From NCBI GenBank assembly GCA_016931085.1, contig JAFGFO010000477.1, positions 1 to 22,309 on the forward strand: a DNA stretch of 22,309 bases, given 5' to 3'. Below are positions 1 through 7,954 of the stretch, piece by piece. Origin of the DNA: Thermoflexales bacterium (GTDB lineage Bacteria > Chloroflexota > Anaerolineae > Fen-1058). The notes under the pieces were generated by a model that did not search any database, was not told the DNA's origin, and worked only from the letters and a program-made list of their open reading frames with translations. The position numbers were made by a program, and so were the translations under genes. Numbering within the stretch: position 1 is the stretch's first letter; every line of letters starts with the position of its first letter.

Positions 1-1092
1 CACCAGCTTGAGCGCGATCTGGTCGGCCACGATCGAGCTGTTCCCGTGCGCGATATTGGCAAAGGGGCCGGCGTGCACAAAGGCCGGTGTACCCTCCAGT
101 GTCTGCATCAGGGTGGGCATGATCGCGTCTTTCATCAGCACGGTCAACGCGCCAGCCACGCCCAGGTCCTCGGCAGTGACTGGCTCGCCTTTCTTGTTGG
201 TGCCGACGACGATGCGCCCCATCCGCTCGCGCAAGTCAGCCATGCCGGTCGTCAAGCCCAAGATGGCCATGATCTCGCTGGCGACAGCAATGTCAAAGCC
301 GGTCTCGCGCTCGTTGCCCTTTTCTTCCGGTCCCATGTTGATCTGGATGCGACGCAGGTGCCGGTCGTTGATGTCCACCACGCGTTGCCAGGTGATGCTG
401 GCCGGGTCGATGTCGAGGCGGAAGATGCGCGTCTTTTCCTTGGCCGTCAGCTCGCCAAAGGGCTTGTCCGGATCGATGCCCAGCTTTTCCATGCGCTTGC
501 GGATGGGGGGAGCGATGTAGCCATCCGGGCAGAATGCCTTAGCCAGCCCCTCGTCGGAGCGCTTGCTCTCGTGAAACAAGCGCGAGTCGAGGGCGGCCGC
601 CAGGAGATTGTTAGCGGCTGACACGGCGTGAATATCGCCGGTGAGGTGGAGGTTGAAATCCTCCATGGGAACGACTTGCGAATAACCGCCGCCGGCCGCC
701 CCGCCCTTGATGCCGAAGGTCGGTCCTTGTGAGGGCTGCCGGATGCAGGTAAAAACCGTTTTGCCCAGGTGCGCGCCCAGGGCCTGGCTCAGGCCCACCA
801 TCGTCGTCGACTTGCCCTCGCCCAGGGGGGTAGGGGTAATGGCGGTGACCAGGATGTATTTGCCATCTTTGCGCCTTTGCAGCCGGTCGTGCACGTCGAG
901 ATGGACCTTGGCCTTGTAAGGCCCGTAATATTCTAGCTCGCTCTCGCGCAGGCCGACCTCTGCAGCGATTTGCTTGGCGGGTTTGAGCTTGACCGCTTGA
1001 GCGATATCGATATCAGAGGGTACGGGATGCAAAAGCTTGAGACGCGTTGGCTTGAAAGCCGTTTTTTTGGGGGTGATCGCTTTAGTTGCCAT
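1..1092 (-). CDS. fhs: Formate-tetrahydrofolate ligase, N-terminal 364 residues (partial)
   Basis: Cytoplasmic enzyme that joins formate to tetrahydrofolate using ATP, giving 10-formyl-THF for one-carbon metabolism or the methyl branch of the Wood-Ljungdahl pathway. The minus-strand frame is open to the window edge, so about 364 of the usual 550-560 residues are present and the C-terminus lies outside. The ATP-binding loop [10 protein letters not shown] is at residues 88-97, followed by family blocks [29 protein letters not shown] and [11 protein letters not shown]. The ATG at 1092 follows an AGGAGA ribosome binding site (complement of tctcct near 1100). A sigma70-like promoter lies about 75 bases upstream, so the gene is probably transcribed separately from the DUF166 gene. 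Identity is very secure; only the pathway used is open. Confidence 0.97.
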   Translation of the reverse strand, partial: MATKAITPKKTAFKPTRLKLLHPVPSDIDIAQAVKLKPAKQIAAEVGLRESELEYYGPYKAKVHLDVHDRLQRRKDGKYILVTAITPTPLGEGKSTTMVGLSQALGAHLGKTVFTCIRQPSQGPTFGIKGGAAGGGYSQVVPMEDFNLHLTGDIHAVSAANNLLAAALDSRLFHESKRSDEGLAKAFCPDGYIAPPIRKRMEKLGIDPDKPFGELTAKEKTRIFRLDIDPASITWQRVVDINDRHLRRIQINMGPEEKGNERETGFDIAVASEIMAILGLTTGMADLRERMGRIVVGTNKKGEPVTAEDLGVAGALTVLMKDAIMPTLMQTLEGTPAFVHAGPFANIAHGNSSIVADQIALKLV

Positions 1093-1131
1093 TTTCACTC
1101 TCCTGTTTGATATAAGGCGGATTGTCTAAAA

Positions 1132-1145
1132 CGGCCACGTGGCCG
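1132..1145. promoter_or_regulatory. Perfect 14-bp palindrome in the fhs leader
   Basis: CGGCCACGTGGCCG lies between the predicted fhs transcription start and the fhs start codon. As DNA it could be an operator. As RNA on the minus strand it forms a 5-bp stem with a four-base loop followed by GTTTT, a very short attenuator-like shape. It does not match the tetrahydrofolate riboswitch as far as I can judge by eye. Function is inferred from position only. Confidence 0.35.
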
Positions 1146-1172
1146 GTGATGCCTGGGACGTAAAACGTAACC

Positions 1173-1201
1173 ATTATACCTCATTGCTGGCAGTAAATCA
1201 A
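1173..1201 (-). promoter_or_regulatory. Predicted sigma70-type promoter of fhs
   Basis: Read on the minus strand, TTGATT (plus 1196-1201) and TATAAT (plus 1173-1178) are separated by exactly 17 bases. The expected start is near 1166, giving a leader of about 75 nt. The -35 box overlaps the stop codon of the upstream DUF166 gene. Confidence 0.65.
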
Positions 1202-2352
1202 AACTCTGGCAGGCATTCGCTTCGAATGCCCGGGATTCGCTTCGAATCCCCATTGACTTCCTGGTAATTGACTCTTGACAACTGGCGCGCCAGCTCTTCG
1301 CGCAAGATATGGCCCGAGACGTTGATCAGCGCATCGTTATAGTCTGGATCGATGGTCATGCTGGCCAGGCAGGGAAAATGGTGGTGCAGCAGGCCAGCGC
1401 GTTCTTCGGCCTCGTCCAGGGAAACGCCAGCCAGTTGCCCGGCCACGTGCCTGGCGCAGCCGCAGGCGCTGTCGCGGACCACTTTGACCGAGCGGATGAC
1501 AGCCGCCGCCTCGTCCACACTCACCAGCAGAGACGGCCGGCCAAAATGACGGGTGAATTCGCCAATCGGCCCGTCAGTGTAGCTCACTTTTCGTTCCTGG
1601 AGGCTATACGAGTCCTCGGCCAGGCTGCAAAACGGCTTGGGGAACACCACCGTCACACCCATCCGCGCCAGCCACTCGTGAACCTGGTTCATCAGTCCAT
1701 GGGGCAGCCACTCGCCGTTCGATATCGGCGCAATAACGGCGCGCGCGCCCGTCATCTTGACGACGTCCGGCAGCAGGACTGCCACCGGTGGGCTTTCGCC
1801 CATGCTCAAGATCAAGTCAGAGGCGGGTAGCATGGGGGGCAGGAAATCGCGCGCGTCGTCCACCACGCTGGGCAGCGAAGAGGGCACCACCCACTCTTGC
1901 ACCTGCCAGTGCTCAGCCGGGGCGTGACGGCGGATGTTTTCGACGACGCGTTGGCCATAACGTCCCTGGGTGATAGCCAGGATGCGCAGCTTGGGCTGTT
2001 CAGGCAATCGCCATTCCAGGGGCTCGCGGATGGCCTCGACCAGGGCGTCGACGCCGGTGCTCTTCTTGACGCGTTGGTAGTAGACGCGGATATCGTCGTC
2101 GTTGAGCGACAGGCTGATGAACTTGATGCCAGCGTTATCGCGCAGCCAGTCTGGCCAGTGCTCGGCCTGGTTGTGGATGTCCATGTCGACCACGACGACG
2201 TCCGGGCTGCTCGCTCGAACGCCGGCTGAGGTGTGCGTGCCGGCCGGGATCACGCCGACGACTTGCAGGCCGGCGTGCCCGTCGATTAAACGCGAAACGC
2301 CCTCGGCAAACAGAGGGTGATCTGATATGATCAGAACACGGCATGTTTCCAT
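1198..2352 (-). CDS. Receiver domain fused to DUF166 (COG1810) protein
   Basis: A 384-residue protein in two parts. Residues 1-115 resemble a NarL-type receiver domain: VLIISDHPLFAEGVSRLI at the start, phosphoacceptor-like D56 in DVVVVDMDI, and a Lys pair at 96-97 before an EAI(R) helix. The usual acidic pair is S10-D11, so one acid is missing. Residues 120-355 match DUF166: ITQGRYGQRVVENI, DLILSMGE, ARAVIAPISNGEWLP, VVFPKPFCSL, CGCARHVA, HHHFPCLASM and INVSGHIL. Conserved-looking cysteines C242, C297, C299 and C328 could bind a metal or cluster, which is inference. DUF166 has no established reaction. Residues 361-384 lie beyond the domain and are largely encoded by a DNA repeat. The start codon has only a weak ribosome binding site. 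The gene lies directly upstream of fhs on the same strand. Confidence 0.88.
   Translation of the reverse strand: METCRVLIISDHPLFAEGVSRLIDGHAGLQVVGVIPAGTHTSAGVRASSPDVVVVDMDIHNQAEHWPDWLRDNAGIKFISLSLNDDDIRVYYQRVKKSTGVDALVEAIREPLEWRLPEQPKLRILAITQGRYGQRVVENIRRHAPAEHWQVQEWVVPSSLPSVVDDARDFLPPMLPASDLILSMGESPPVAVLLPDVVKMTGARAVIAPISNGEWLPHGLMNQVHEWLARMGVTVVFPKPFCSLAEDSYSLQERKVSYTDGPIGEFTRHFGRPSLLVSVDEAAAVIRSVKVVRDSACGCARHVAGQLAGVSLDEAEERAGLLHHHFPCLASMTIDPDYNDALINVSGHILREELARQLSRVNYQEVNGDSKRIPGIRSECLPEF
1212..1250. repeat. Two tandem hairpins with 8-bp stems inside the 3' end of the DUF166 gene
   Basis: GGCATTCG-CTT-CGAATGCC (1212-1230) and GGGATTCG-CTT-CGAATCCC (1232-1250) are two perfect hairpins with the same three-base loop, separated by one base. 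They encode residues about 368-381 of the DUF166 fusion, after its last conserved block. They look like a REP-type palindrome pair rather than a coding constraint. No T-run follows, so they are not an ordinary terminator. Confidence 0.75.
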
Positions 2353-2387
2353 TGGATACAGCTCACTGGAGTCGCTCAGACATGGCC

Positions 2388-2417
2388 ATTATAGACGATG
2401 ACGCAAAATCAAGTCTA
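2388..2417 (-). promoter_or_regulatory. Predicted promoter of the receiver-DUF166 gene
   Basis: On the minus strand TATAAT (plus 2388-2393) is preceded, after 18 bases, by TAGACT (plus 2412-2417). The start would fall about 30 bases upstream of the ATG. The -10 is perfect and the -35 is moderate. Confidence 0.5.
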
Positions 2418-2533
2418 TAGTCCGTGTGGGGGATTAGGGGGAAGGGGAAACGAGACGGTAGCCCCAAGGGACTATCCCTGTTTCCTCTCTTGACTCGAGT
2501 CTGGTTCTGCGCTATGATAGTGACTATTCGCCA

Positions 2534-2633
2534 TTACACAGAGATTCACAGAGAACACACGGAGAAGCACAGAGAATGAGAAGCAAACAGCTCTCTGAGC
2601 CTCTGTGCTCCCTTTGTGTAGCTCTGTGACCTG
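2534..2633. repeat. CACAGAG-type imperfect inverted repeat
   Basis: The left half has repeated CACAGAG words about 11-12 bases apart (2537, 2547, 2569). The right half carries the complements (CTCTGTG near 2601 and 2623). Together they form a long imperfect hairpin with arms of roughly 40 bases. Similar CACAGAG-rich inverted repeats are scattered through many environmental bacterial genomes. It fills most of the gap before the next gene. A minus-strand frame running through it is not a gene. Confidence 0.7.
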
Positions 2634-2660
2634 AATCATTACCTGGGAGCTTGAATATCC

Positions 2661-3182
2661 ATGAGTGACTATGACCGCACCACGCGCGAATGCCCCGTGA
2701 CTCAATTGCGCCCCGAGCTGCTCCAGGCTATCCGGGACTATTTCCAAACGCACGAACTGGGCGATTTGGAGGCCGAAACCCTGGCGTGCTGTGAGACTGT
2801 CTCCACGCAGAAGGGCGCCGGCCGGCTGCCCGCCTGGCTGACAGGCGAGTTGGATACAATCATCTACATGGGGACGCTTCTTACATCTCAATGGCTGATC
2901 TGGGTACGGAGTGGGGATCGATCTGGCAGCCTGCTGACCGCCGCCAATCTGAAAGACATTCAAGTCAAGGTGTTTACTTCCACGCTCACAAAAGACAGCG
3001 GCTTGGAAATCGTGGGATACCTTGAAGGCTCCAAGGGTCGAATTCGGGGGTACATTGGGATGGGACCAGAGCTGGCCACGCAAACGTTCTTTGAGCAAGT
3101 CAAGCAAGCGATCGCCAAGGCGAATCCGCCAACCCCCAGCAGACTACCCCAGTGGCTGAGGAGTGCGCTGCCGCCATCCTGA
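2661..3182 (+). CDS. Hypothetical protein, possible PH-like C-terminal domain
   Basis: A 173-residue soluble protein with no signal peptide or membrane segment. Residues 15-65 look helical. Residues 65-155 alternate short hydrophobic strands (IYMGTLLTSQWLIWVRSGDR, LKDIQVKVF, GLEIVGYLEG, RIRGYIGMG) and end in an amphipathic helix (TQTFFEQVKQAIAKA). That order resembles a bacterial PH-like fold, which is an inference from pattern and not a recognised family match. The ATG is preceded by a GGGAG-like site. It stands alone, with repeats on both sides, and has no operon partner. Codon use looks like a genuine gene. Function unknown. Confidence 0.7.
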   Translation: MSDYDRTTRECPVTQLRPELLQAIRDYFQTHELGDLEAETLACCETVSTQKGAGRLPAWLTGELDTIIYMGTLLTSQWLIWVRSGDRSGSLLTAANLKDIQVKVFTSTLTKDSGLEIVGYLEGSKGRIRGYIGMGPELATQTFFEQVKQAIAKANPPTPSRLPQWLRSALPPS

Positions 3183-3243
3183 GCTATCTGCCGAGGGTCA
3201 AGTTTGTCTTTGGCGAGCAAAGGTCGATAGTCACGGGCCTATC

Positions 3244-3319
3244 GAAATAGGGGCTATCGGGAATAGCGGCTATAAGAATAGGGGCTATCGGCACAGTCCG
3301 CAATCCCTTGCTGGATTGC
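3244..3319. repeat. Three imperfect 16-bp tandem repeats followed by a hairpin
   Basis: Three near-copies of GAATAGGGGCTATCGG run in tandem at about 3244-3291; each is itself almost palindromic around ATAG-CTAT. A hairpin GCAATCC-cttgct-GGATTGC follows at 3300-3319. The hairpin could help end transcription of the upstream gene, but no T-run follows. The block lies immediately upstream of the promoter of the luxE-like gene. Confidence 0.55.
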
Positions 3320-3338
3320 ACGAAATCACCTAAAGCAA

Positions 3339-3367
3339 TTGCCAAGTACCCCATACCATGCTAGAAT
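3339..3367 (+). promoter_or_regulatory. Predicted promoter of the luxE-luxC operon
   Basis: TTGCCA (3339-3344) and TAGAAT (3362-3367) are separated by exactly 17 bases. The start would fall near 3374, only a few bases before the ATG at 3378, so the message is predicted to be nearly leaderless. This agrees with the lack of a Shine-Dalgarno site there and argues against the upstream in-frame TTG at 3339, which is the -35 box itself. Confidence 0.6.
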
Positions 3368-3377
3368 CATAGCAAGT

Positions 3378-4793
3378 ATGGCTAATCCATCACGCGCTCT
3401 TGCCCCAATCTACACGCAGTTGATACACGCCGCGCAGCGCTGGGCGCTGCGCGACGGATTCGACCCAGCCCGCGCTGCCCAGCTGCGCCATCAAGCGATC
3501 TTGATGAACCACGCGCTCTATTTGGACCAGATCCCCGCCTACCGCCGCTTTGCCCAACAAGAAGGCATCGAGCAACTGGACGATGTGGAGCCGATCAAGC
3601 GACGGTTGATGGTGCCGGACGACCTTTTCAAGAGCTACGAGCAGAAATGGCTCGACGAGCGCGATTTCAAGCGGATGAACGGCTGGCTCTCGGACATTTC
3701 TAGCCATCGCATCGAGGTAGACGTTGCCAATGCGGCATCGGTCGATGTGTGGATCGATCGACTGGCAGCCAGCGGCATCCGTCTCATCTGCAGCTCCGGC
3801 ACGTCAGGCACCTTGTCGTTCATCCCGCGCGACGCCGATACCGTGCAGTTGTTCGCGATCGCCAGCGCGTGCTACATCACCCCGCTCCTGCTGCACTCCT
3901 TACTCGGCTCTCCCCTTCAACGCTGGGTGACCCAAGCGGCGGCGCGCTGGCTCGCGCCGCACGCGTTTGCCGGCCTGATCCGCAAGTCTGGAGGAATGTC
4001 CGGCTACGACGCGGTCTTTTTGGATTTCAGGGGCGGCAGGACCGGCAATCAGGTTCTGGCGCAGGAGCTGGCGCCCCTTGCCCGCAAGCATTACTTTCTC
4101 TACGAGACGGATCTGTCGCCTTCGACGCTGCGGCTGATCACGCGCGGGGCCAAGACCGACCAGGATCGAGAGGTGGTGCTCAAGCTGCAAGAGCTCGTCG
4201 TCACTCAGAAAGAACAAAACTATCTCCGTGTGATCGAGCGCATCCGGCAGTCCACTGCCGACGGACAACGCGTCTTTATCTTTGGAACGCCGCACCAATA
4301 CAAAGAGTTGTGCGAGATCATCCTCGAACACGGCGCGGCGGTCGCGCTCAAGCCAGGCAGCCTGGTTCTCTTTGGCGGGGGGTGGAAGTCCTTCAGCGGG
4401 CAAAAGATCGCGCGCGACCAGCTCATCGCGCTCATGTCCCAAGCGCTGCACCTGCCGCCGGAGCGAATCCTCGAGGGCTATTCGATGATAGAGATCAACG
4501 CCTTTATGCTGCGCTGCGAGCACGGTCGCTTTCACATTCCGCCGACGATTGAGCCGGTGATCCTGAACGAAGAGCTGGAGCCGCTTTGCGGCGACGATCT
4601 GCGCGGCATTTTTGGCTTTCTCGATCCCCTGGCGTTGGCGTATCCCGGCTATATCATCAGCGGCGACCAGGTGCATTTCGTGAATGGCGATTGCCCGTGC
4701 GGTCTGTTTGGCGCGGCGGTCACCGAGATTGGACGCGCGGCAGCGCGCGAGGTCAAGGGCTGCGGCGGGATCATGGCGTCGGTCGCGGCCTGA
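3378..4793 (+). CDS. LuxE-like acyl-protein synthetase
   Basis: Adenylate-forming enzyme of the LuxE family, which activates a fatty acid with ATP and passes the acyl group, via a cysteine, to the LuxC reductase. The 471-residue product has the SSGTSGT phosphate-binding loop at 139-145, FGGGWKSF at 332-339, and a conserved EGYSMIE block just after it. A GDQV...CPCG segment near the C-terminus also fits. It is longer than bioluminescence LuxE (about 370 residues), with an N-terminal helical extension. The luxC-like gene begins 8 bases after its stop, so the two are co-transcribed. The start at 3378 is chosen from the promoter position. The substrate chain is unknown. It could also serve a natural-product or wax/aldehyde pathway. 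Confidence 0.88.
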   Translation: MANPSRALAPIYTQLIHAAQRWALRDGFDPARAAQLRHQAILMNHALYLDQIPAYRRFAQQEGIEQLDDVEPIKRRLMVPDDLFKSYEQKWLDERDFKRMNGWLSDISSHRIEVDVANAASVDVWIDRLAASGIRLICSSGTSGTLSFIPRDADTVQLFAIASACYITPLLLHSLLGSPLQRWVTQAAARWLAPHAFAGLIRKSGGMSGYDAVFLDFRGGRTGNQVLAQELAPLARKHYFLYETDLSPSTLRLITRGAKTDQDREVVLKLQELVVTQKEQNYLRVIERIRQSTADGQRVFIFGTPHQYKELCEIILEHGAAVALKPGSLVLFGGGWKSFSGQKIARDQLIALMSQALHLPPERILEGYSMIEINAFMLRCEHGRFHIPPTIEPVILNEELEPLCGDDLRGIFGFLDPLALAYPGYIISGDQVHFVNGDCPCGLFGAAVTEIGRAAAREVKGCGGIMASVAA

Positions 4794-4801
4794 AAGGATC
4801 G

Positions 4802-6430
4802 ATGGACGAGATGGAGCGACTCTGCCAGGAACACGGCGTGTTGATCGAGCACGACGGCGTCGTTCGCGTGCCGTTCCTTGTCAAGGGGGAATTGATCGCG
4901 CCGCCGGCCATCACTCGCGCGGAGATCGAAGCGGCCTTTGCGCAAGCCGAGGCGGACGCGAGCTATGTCAAGACCGCTCGCGCCCAACTCGTGCGCGAGC
5001 GCGTGATCGACCGGACGACAATGCGTTACACCGGCGACTATCTCTACCAAGTCTTGCCCCCACTGAATCCTCTCGACGTCATCGAGACCGATTTTGCCAA
5101 ACTGGTGCGTGGCCCTTACGCGCTCACCGTGGCCGAAATTCTCCAATACCTCCAGGCGATTGCTGAAGCCTTGTCGCAAGGTGGCGAGACCGCTGCGCGC
5201 GCGCTCGAATTGTGCCGGCGCACGAGCGAGCATCCGGACCTCTACCTCGACGGCGCGTTCGCGGCCATGCAGACCGGGCTGGACGTACAAGCCGCGCGCT
5301 ACGCGATTGACAACGAATTAGCGGTCTGGGGCATGGCCGGGTCGAAATTCCTGGACGGTTGGGTCGAGTTGCCCTCCACGGTAATACCCGGGCTGGTCCC
5401 GCTGTTCGCGCAGATGCTCCCGGATGCCGCCGCCTGCCAGCCGATGCCGGACGCGAAACCCCTTCTCCGCGCGATGCCGACGCGCCAACTGCACATTACG
5501 GCCGGCAATGCTCCCGAAGTCCCAATGATCTCGGCGCTGCGGCTGATTCTTACGAAATCGGCCGGCGTCGTCAAAGCGCCGTTCGGGACGACGATTCCGG
5601 GCGCGCTGCTCGCGCTTGCCGCGGTTTCCGCCGCGCCGGAACACCCGCTCACGCAGCATATCTCGCTGGTGTACTGGCAGGGCGGTGACGAGAGCATCGA
5701 AAGCGTGCTGTTTGGGCCCGGCGCGTTCGATCGCATCGTCGTTTGGGGCGCGCCGGACGCCGTCGCGTCCGTGCAATCGCGCGCGGTCTTTACCAAGACG
5801 ATCTGCTTCAACCCGCGCTACGGCATCAGCATGATCGGCAAGGAATGTTTCTCGGCCGATGCAACATTTCTTAATGTTGCATCCGTTGCCTTTGCCGCTG
5901 CAATGGATGCGCTGATTTACAATCAGAAAGCATGTACCGCGTCGCAGGTGCAGTATGTCGAAGGCACGCAGGAGCAGGTCGAGGTTTTTGCCGATCACCT
6001 CGCGCGAATTCTCGCGCAGTGGGATACGCTCGCGCCGCAATTCGTCCCGCCCGCGCGGCGCGGGCAGATCAAGCGGATGCAGCGCGGCAGGTACGCGCGC
6101 GCCAAGTGGCTTGTCAATAGCCAGGAGGGCGAATTCGCGTCCGGCGTCGTCGTCATGCCGGACGAGTTCAACGTGCTCGACCACCCGATGTGCCGCCTGA
6201 CCGTCGTGCGCCGTGTCGACGACTTGGGCGCGGTGCTGCCCTACTTACACCAAGGCGTCTCGATGGTCGGGGTCTATCCGGAAGAGAGGCGAGTCGAGCT
6301 GCGCGATCTGATTCTCGCGCGCGGCGTCTCCTCGGTGCTGCCCCTTGGGCAGTGCGAACGCTTTTTCCCCGGCGGGCCTCAGGATGGGATGTTCGTCCTC
6401 AACCAACTGGTGGACTGGAAAAATGGCTGA
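4802..6430 (+). CDS. LuxC-like acyl-CoA/acyl-protein reductase
   Basis: NADPH-dependent reductase of the LuxC family (aldehyde-dehydrogenase fold) that reduces an enzyme-bound acyl group to the aldehyde. The 542-residue protein contains the dinucleotide-binding block ITAGNAPEVP, KAPFGTT, and the catalytic cysteine C378 in YNQKACTASQ. LuxC proteins are usually about 480 residues; the extra length is an N-terminal region before the LPSTVIPGLVPLFAQ segment. The ATG at 4802 has a GAAAGGA site a few bases upstream, overlapping the luxE end. The frame is open further upstream, but that stretch is inside luxE. No luxA, luxB or luxD gene is in the window, so light production is not suggested. Its 3' end overlaps the next gene by 8 bases. 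Confidence 0.92.
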   Translation: MDEMERLCQEHGVLIEHDGVVRVPFLVKGELIAPPAITRAEIEAAFAQAEADASYVKTARAQLVRERVIDRTTMRYTGDYLYQVLPPLNPLDVIETDFAKLVRGPYALTVAEILQYLQAIAEALSQGGETAARALELCRRTSEHPDLYLDGAFAAMQTGLDVQAARYAIDNELAVWGMAGSKFLDGWVELPSTVIPGLVPLFAQMLPDAAACQPMPDAKPLLRAMPTRQLHITAGNAPEVPMISALRLILTKSAGVVKAPFGTTIPGALLALAAVSAAPEHPLTQHISLVYWQGGDESIESVLFGPGAFDRIVVWGAPDAVASVQSRAVFTKTICFNPRYGISMIGKECFSADATFLNVASVAFAAAMDALIYNQKACTASQVQYVEGTQEQVEVFADHLARILAQWDTLAPQFVPPARRGQIKRMQRGRYARAKWLVNSQEGEFASGVVVMPDEFNVLDHPMCRLTVVRRVDDLGAVLPYLHQGVSMVGVYPEERRVELRDLILARGVSSVLPLGQCERFFPGGPQDGMFVLNQLVDWKNG

Positions 6431-6857
6431 GAGCGGCCGCATGCATCAAAAAAGCCAGGTGCTCGCCAGTTGGTTGGCTCGAGCCGCCGTCGGCCTCGTG
6501 TTCGCGTGGAACGTGGCGTGTGCCGTGTCCTTCATCCTTCAGCCCGACAACTATGCCGCGGCTTTTGAGCTAACGGGCGTCCCAGGCAGAACGGTGGTTC
6601 AAGGTTTTGGCATCTTGTTCCTGATGTGGAACGCCACCTACCCGCCAGTCTTGTTCCGGCCCGGCGCTCACAGGACTCTTTTCGCCGTCATCCTGGTCCA
6701 ACAACTCATCGGAGTCGCAGGCGAAATGGGGCTATGGCTCGAGCTGCCGGCCGGCCATCCGGCTCTGGCGGCAACGGGCCAAAGGTTTATCTTGTTCGAT
6801 GGGGCCGGCTTACTGCTCATGGGTGCAGCGTATGTGCTTTTGAGGAAACGGTGCTGA
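6423..6857 (+). CDS. Small four-helix integral membrane protein
   Basis: A 144-residue protein with four hydrophobic segments, near residues 21-43, 55-75, 85-105 and 118-140, and a basic C-terminal end (LRKRC). The ATG at 6423 lies inside the last codons of the luxC-like gene, so translation is probably coupled. The arrangement resembles small four-helix families such as DoxX-like or DUF4345-like proteins, but I cannot assign a family. As third member of the set it may help the aldehyde-forming pair at the membrane, which is context-based inference only. A downstream methionine at residue 7 is an alternative start. Confidence 0.75.
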   Translation: MAESGRMHQKSQVLASWLARAAVGLVFAWNVACAVSFILQPDNYAAAFELTGVPGRTVVQGFGILFLMWNATYPPVLFRPGAHRTLFAVILVQQLIGVAGEMGLWLELPAGHPALAATGQRFILFDGAGLLLMGAAYVLLRKRC

Positions 6858-6859
6858 CA

Positions 6860-7258
6860 ATGCACTCACGCTGGAAGATCAACTCGATTGGGTATGGACA
6901 TCGTATTTTCGCAGTGATAGCTATCCTCATCGTGGTTGTGCCACTTGCCCTCTATCTTTGCTCTTGGCTTCTTGGCCAGCTTGGGATAGAAACTATAGCC
7001 ATACTCTTCGCAATCAGGGTGTCAACCATGGCCGGGGTCGTTTTACTTGTGTTGTTTGTCCTTTTATTGGTGATCGAGTTCATCCAAGATCGTTTCTTAG
7101 ATGCTTACTACCTCAAAACCCAGAATCAGAAGCGAAGACTTGCTGACGGATATTACGAGTGCCAATATTGTGGCTCTCAGAAAGTTCACGCGTCCGATAA
7201 ACAGTGTCCGGTCTGTGGTAAAAGTAGTATTCCCATGCAAGATGAAAGGCTAGTGTAA
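6860..7258 (+). CDS. Membrane protein with C-terminal zinc ribbon
   Basis: About 132 residues. Two strongly hydrophobic helices (near residues 15-37 and 43-75) are followed by a cytosolic-looking tail with a zinc-ribbon motif CxxC...CxxC (YECQYCGSQ and KQCPVCGKS). An in-frame GTG at 6851 has GAGGA four bases upstream and overlaps the previous stop; the ATG at 6860 is thirteen bases from that site, so the exact start is uncertain. Base composition is visibly more AT-rich than in the lux genes. Family not recognised and function unknown. Confidence 0.65.
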   Translation: MHSRWKINSIGYGHRIFAVIAILIVVVPLALYLCSWLLGQLGIETIAILFAIRVSTMAGVVLLVLFVLLLVIEFIQDRFLDAYYLKTQNQKRRLADGYYECQYCGSQKVHASDKQCPVCGKSSIPMQDERLV

Positions 7259-7279
7259 CTGGTAGGAGAAAAGTTCGAC

Positions 7280-7852
7280 ATGCACAAATTGCTTCTAGAT
7301 ATTCCAACCCGTATAGAAACCGAGCGACTGTATTTGCGTTGTTACCAAGCCGGCGATGGCCCGTGGTACTGCGCCATGAGCCAAGGAAACAAAACTCATC
7401 TGGCGCGCTACGAATCTGCTAATCCGGTCATGACGATCAACACCGAAGAAGATGCGGAAATTCTAGTCCGCGATTTCGCGGCGAGCTGGGTAACACGCAA
7501 CGCTTTTTTCATGGGGGCCTTCCGCAAAGACAGCCAGGCGTTCGTGGCCCAAATCTATATCGGGGCGGTCGATTGGGATTTGCCCGAGTTTGCACTCGGC
7601 TACTTTGCGGACGTCGAGCACGAAGGGCAAGGTTATGTCACGGAAGCAGCGCAAGGGGCATTGCGCTTCATTTTTGAACATTTGGGAGCGCATCGCGTGT
7701 GCCTGGAGTGCGACGACACTAATGCTCGAAGCTACCGCGTCGCCGAGCGGTGTGGGATGAGCCGGGAAGGACACGTCCGGCAGAACAAGAAGAACGCGGA
7801 TGGGAGCATCAGTGGGACGTTACACTACGGGTTACTGAGAAGCGAATGGTGA
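7280..7852 (+). CDS. GNAT-family N-acetyltransferase (RimJ/RimL type)
   Basis: A 190-residue single-domain acetyltransferase that would transfer acetyl from acetyl-CoA to an amine, either a protein N-terminus or a small molecule. It starts with the family pattern IETERLYLRCYQAGD. The LGYFADVEHEGQGYVTEAAQ block contains the acetyl-CoA loop (EGQGYVTEA), and ECDDTNARSYRVAERCGM is the typical C-terminal segment. The ATG follows an AGGAGA site at about 7263. Composition matches its AT-richer neighbours. The substrate cannot be read from the sequence. Confidence 0.9.
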   Translation: MHKLLLDIPTRIETERLYLRCYQAGDGPWYCAMSQGNKTHLARYESANPVMTINTEEDAEILVRDFAASWVTRNAFFMGAFRKDSQAFVAQIYIGAVDWDLPEFALGYFADVEHEGQGYVTEAAQGALRFIFEHLGAHRVCLECDDTNARSYRVAERCGMSREGHVRQNKKNADGSISGTLHYGLLRSEW

Positions 7853-7954
7853 TTGCGGCAAGCAAAGTATGTTTCCTCCATGCCTGTCAGCCTGAGCGTC
7901 CGCAGGATGGCGAGAGGTCTCGGGGTGGCAGCGATGAAGTTCGGAATAATCATT

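Noticed and set aside
2472..3107. Minus-strand 211-codon frame across the CACAGAG repeat
   Set aside because: Its C-terminal part is translation of the inverted repeat, and the rest is antisense to the 2661 gene.
3339..3377. Upstream TTG start for the luxE-like gene
   Set aside because: The TTG is part of a good -35 box and the extra residues do not look like family sequence.
5318..6184. Long minus-strand open frame opposite the luxC-like gene (288 codons)
   Set aside because: Arg-rich antisense shadow in GC-rich DNA; the plus strand has a clear enzyme with catalytic motifs.
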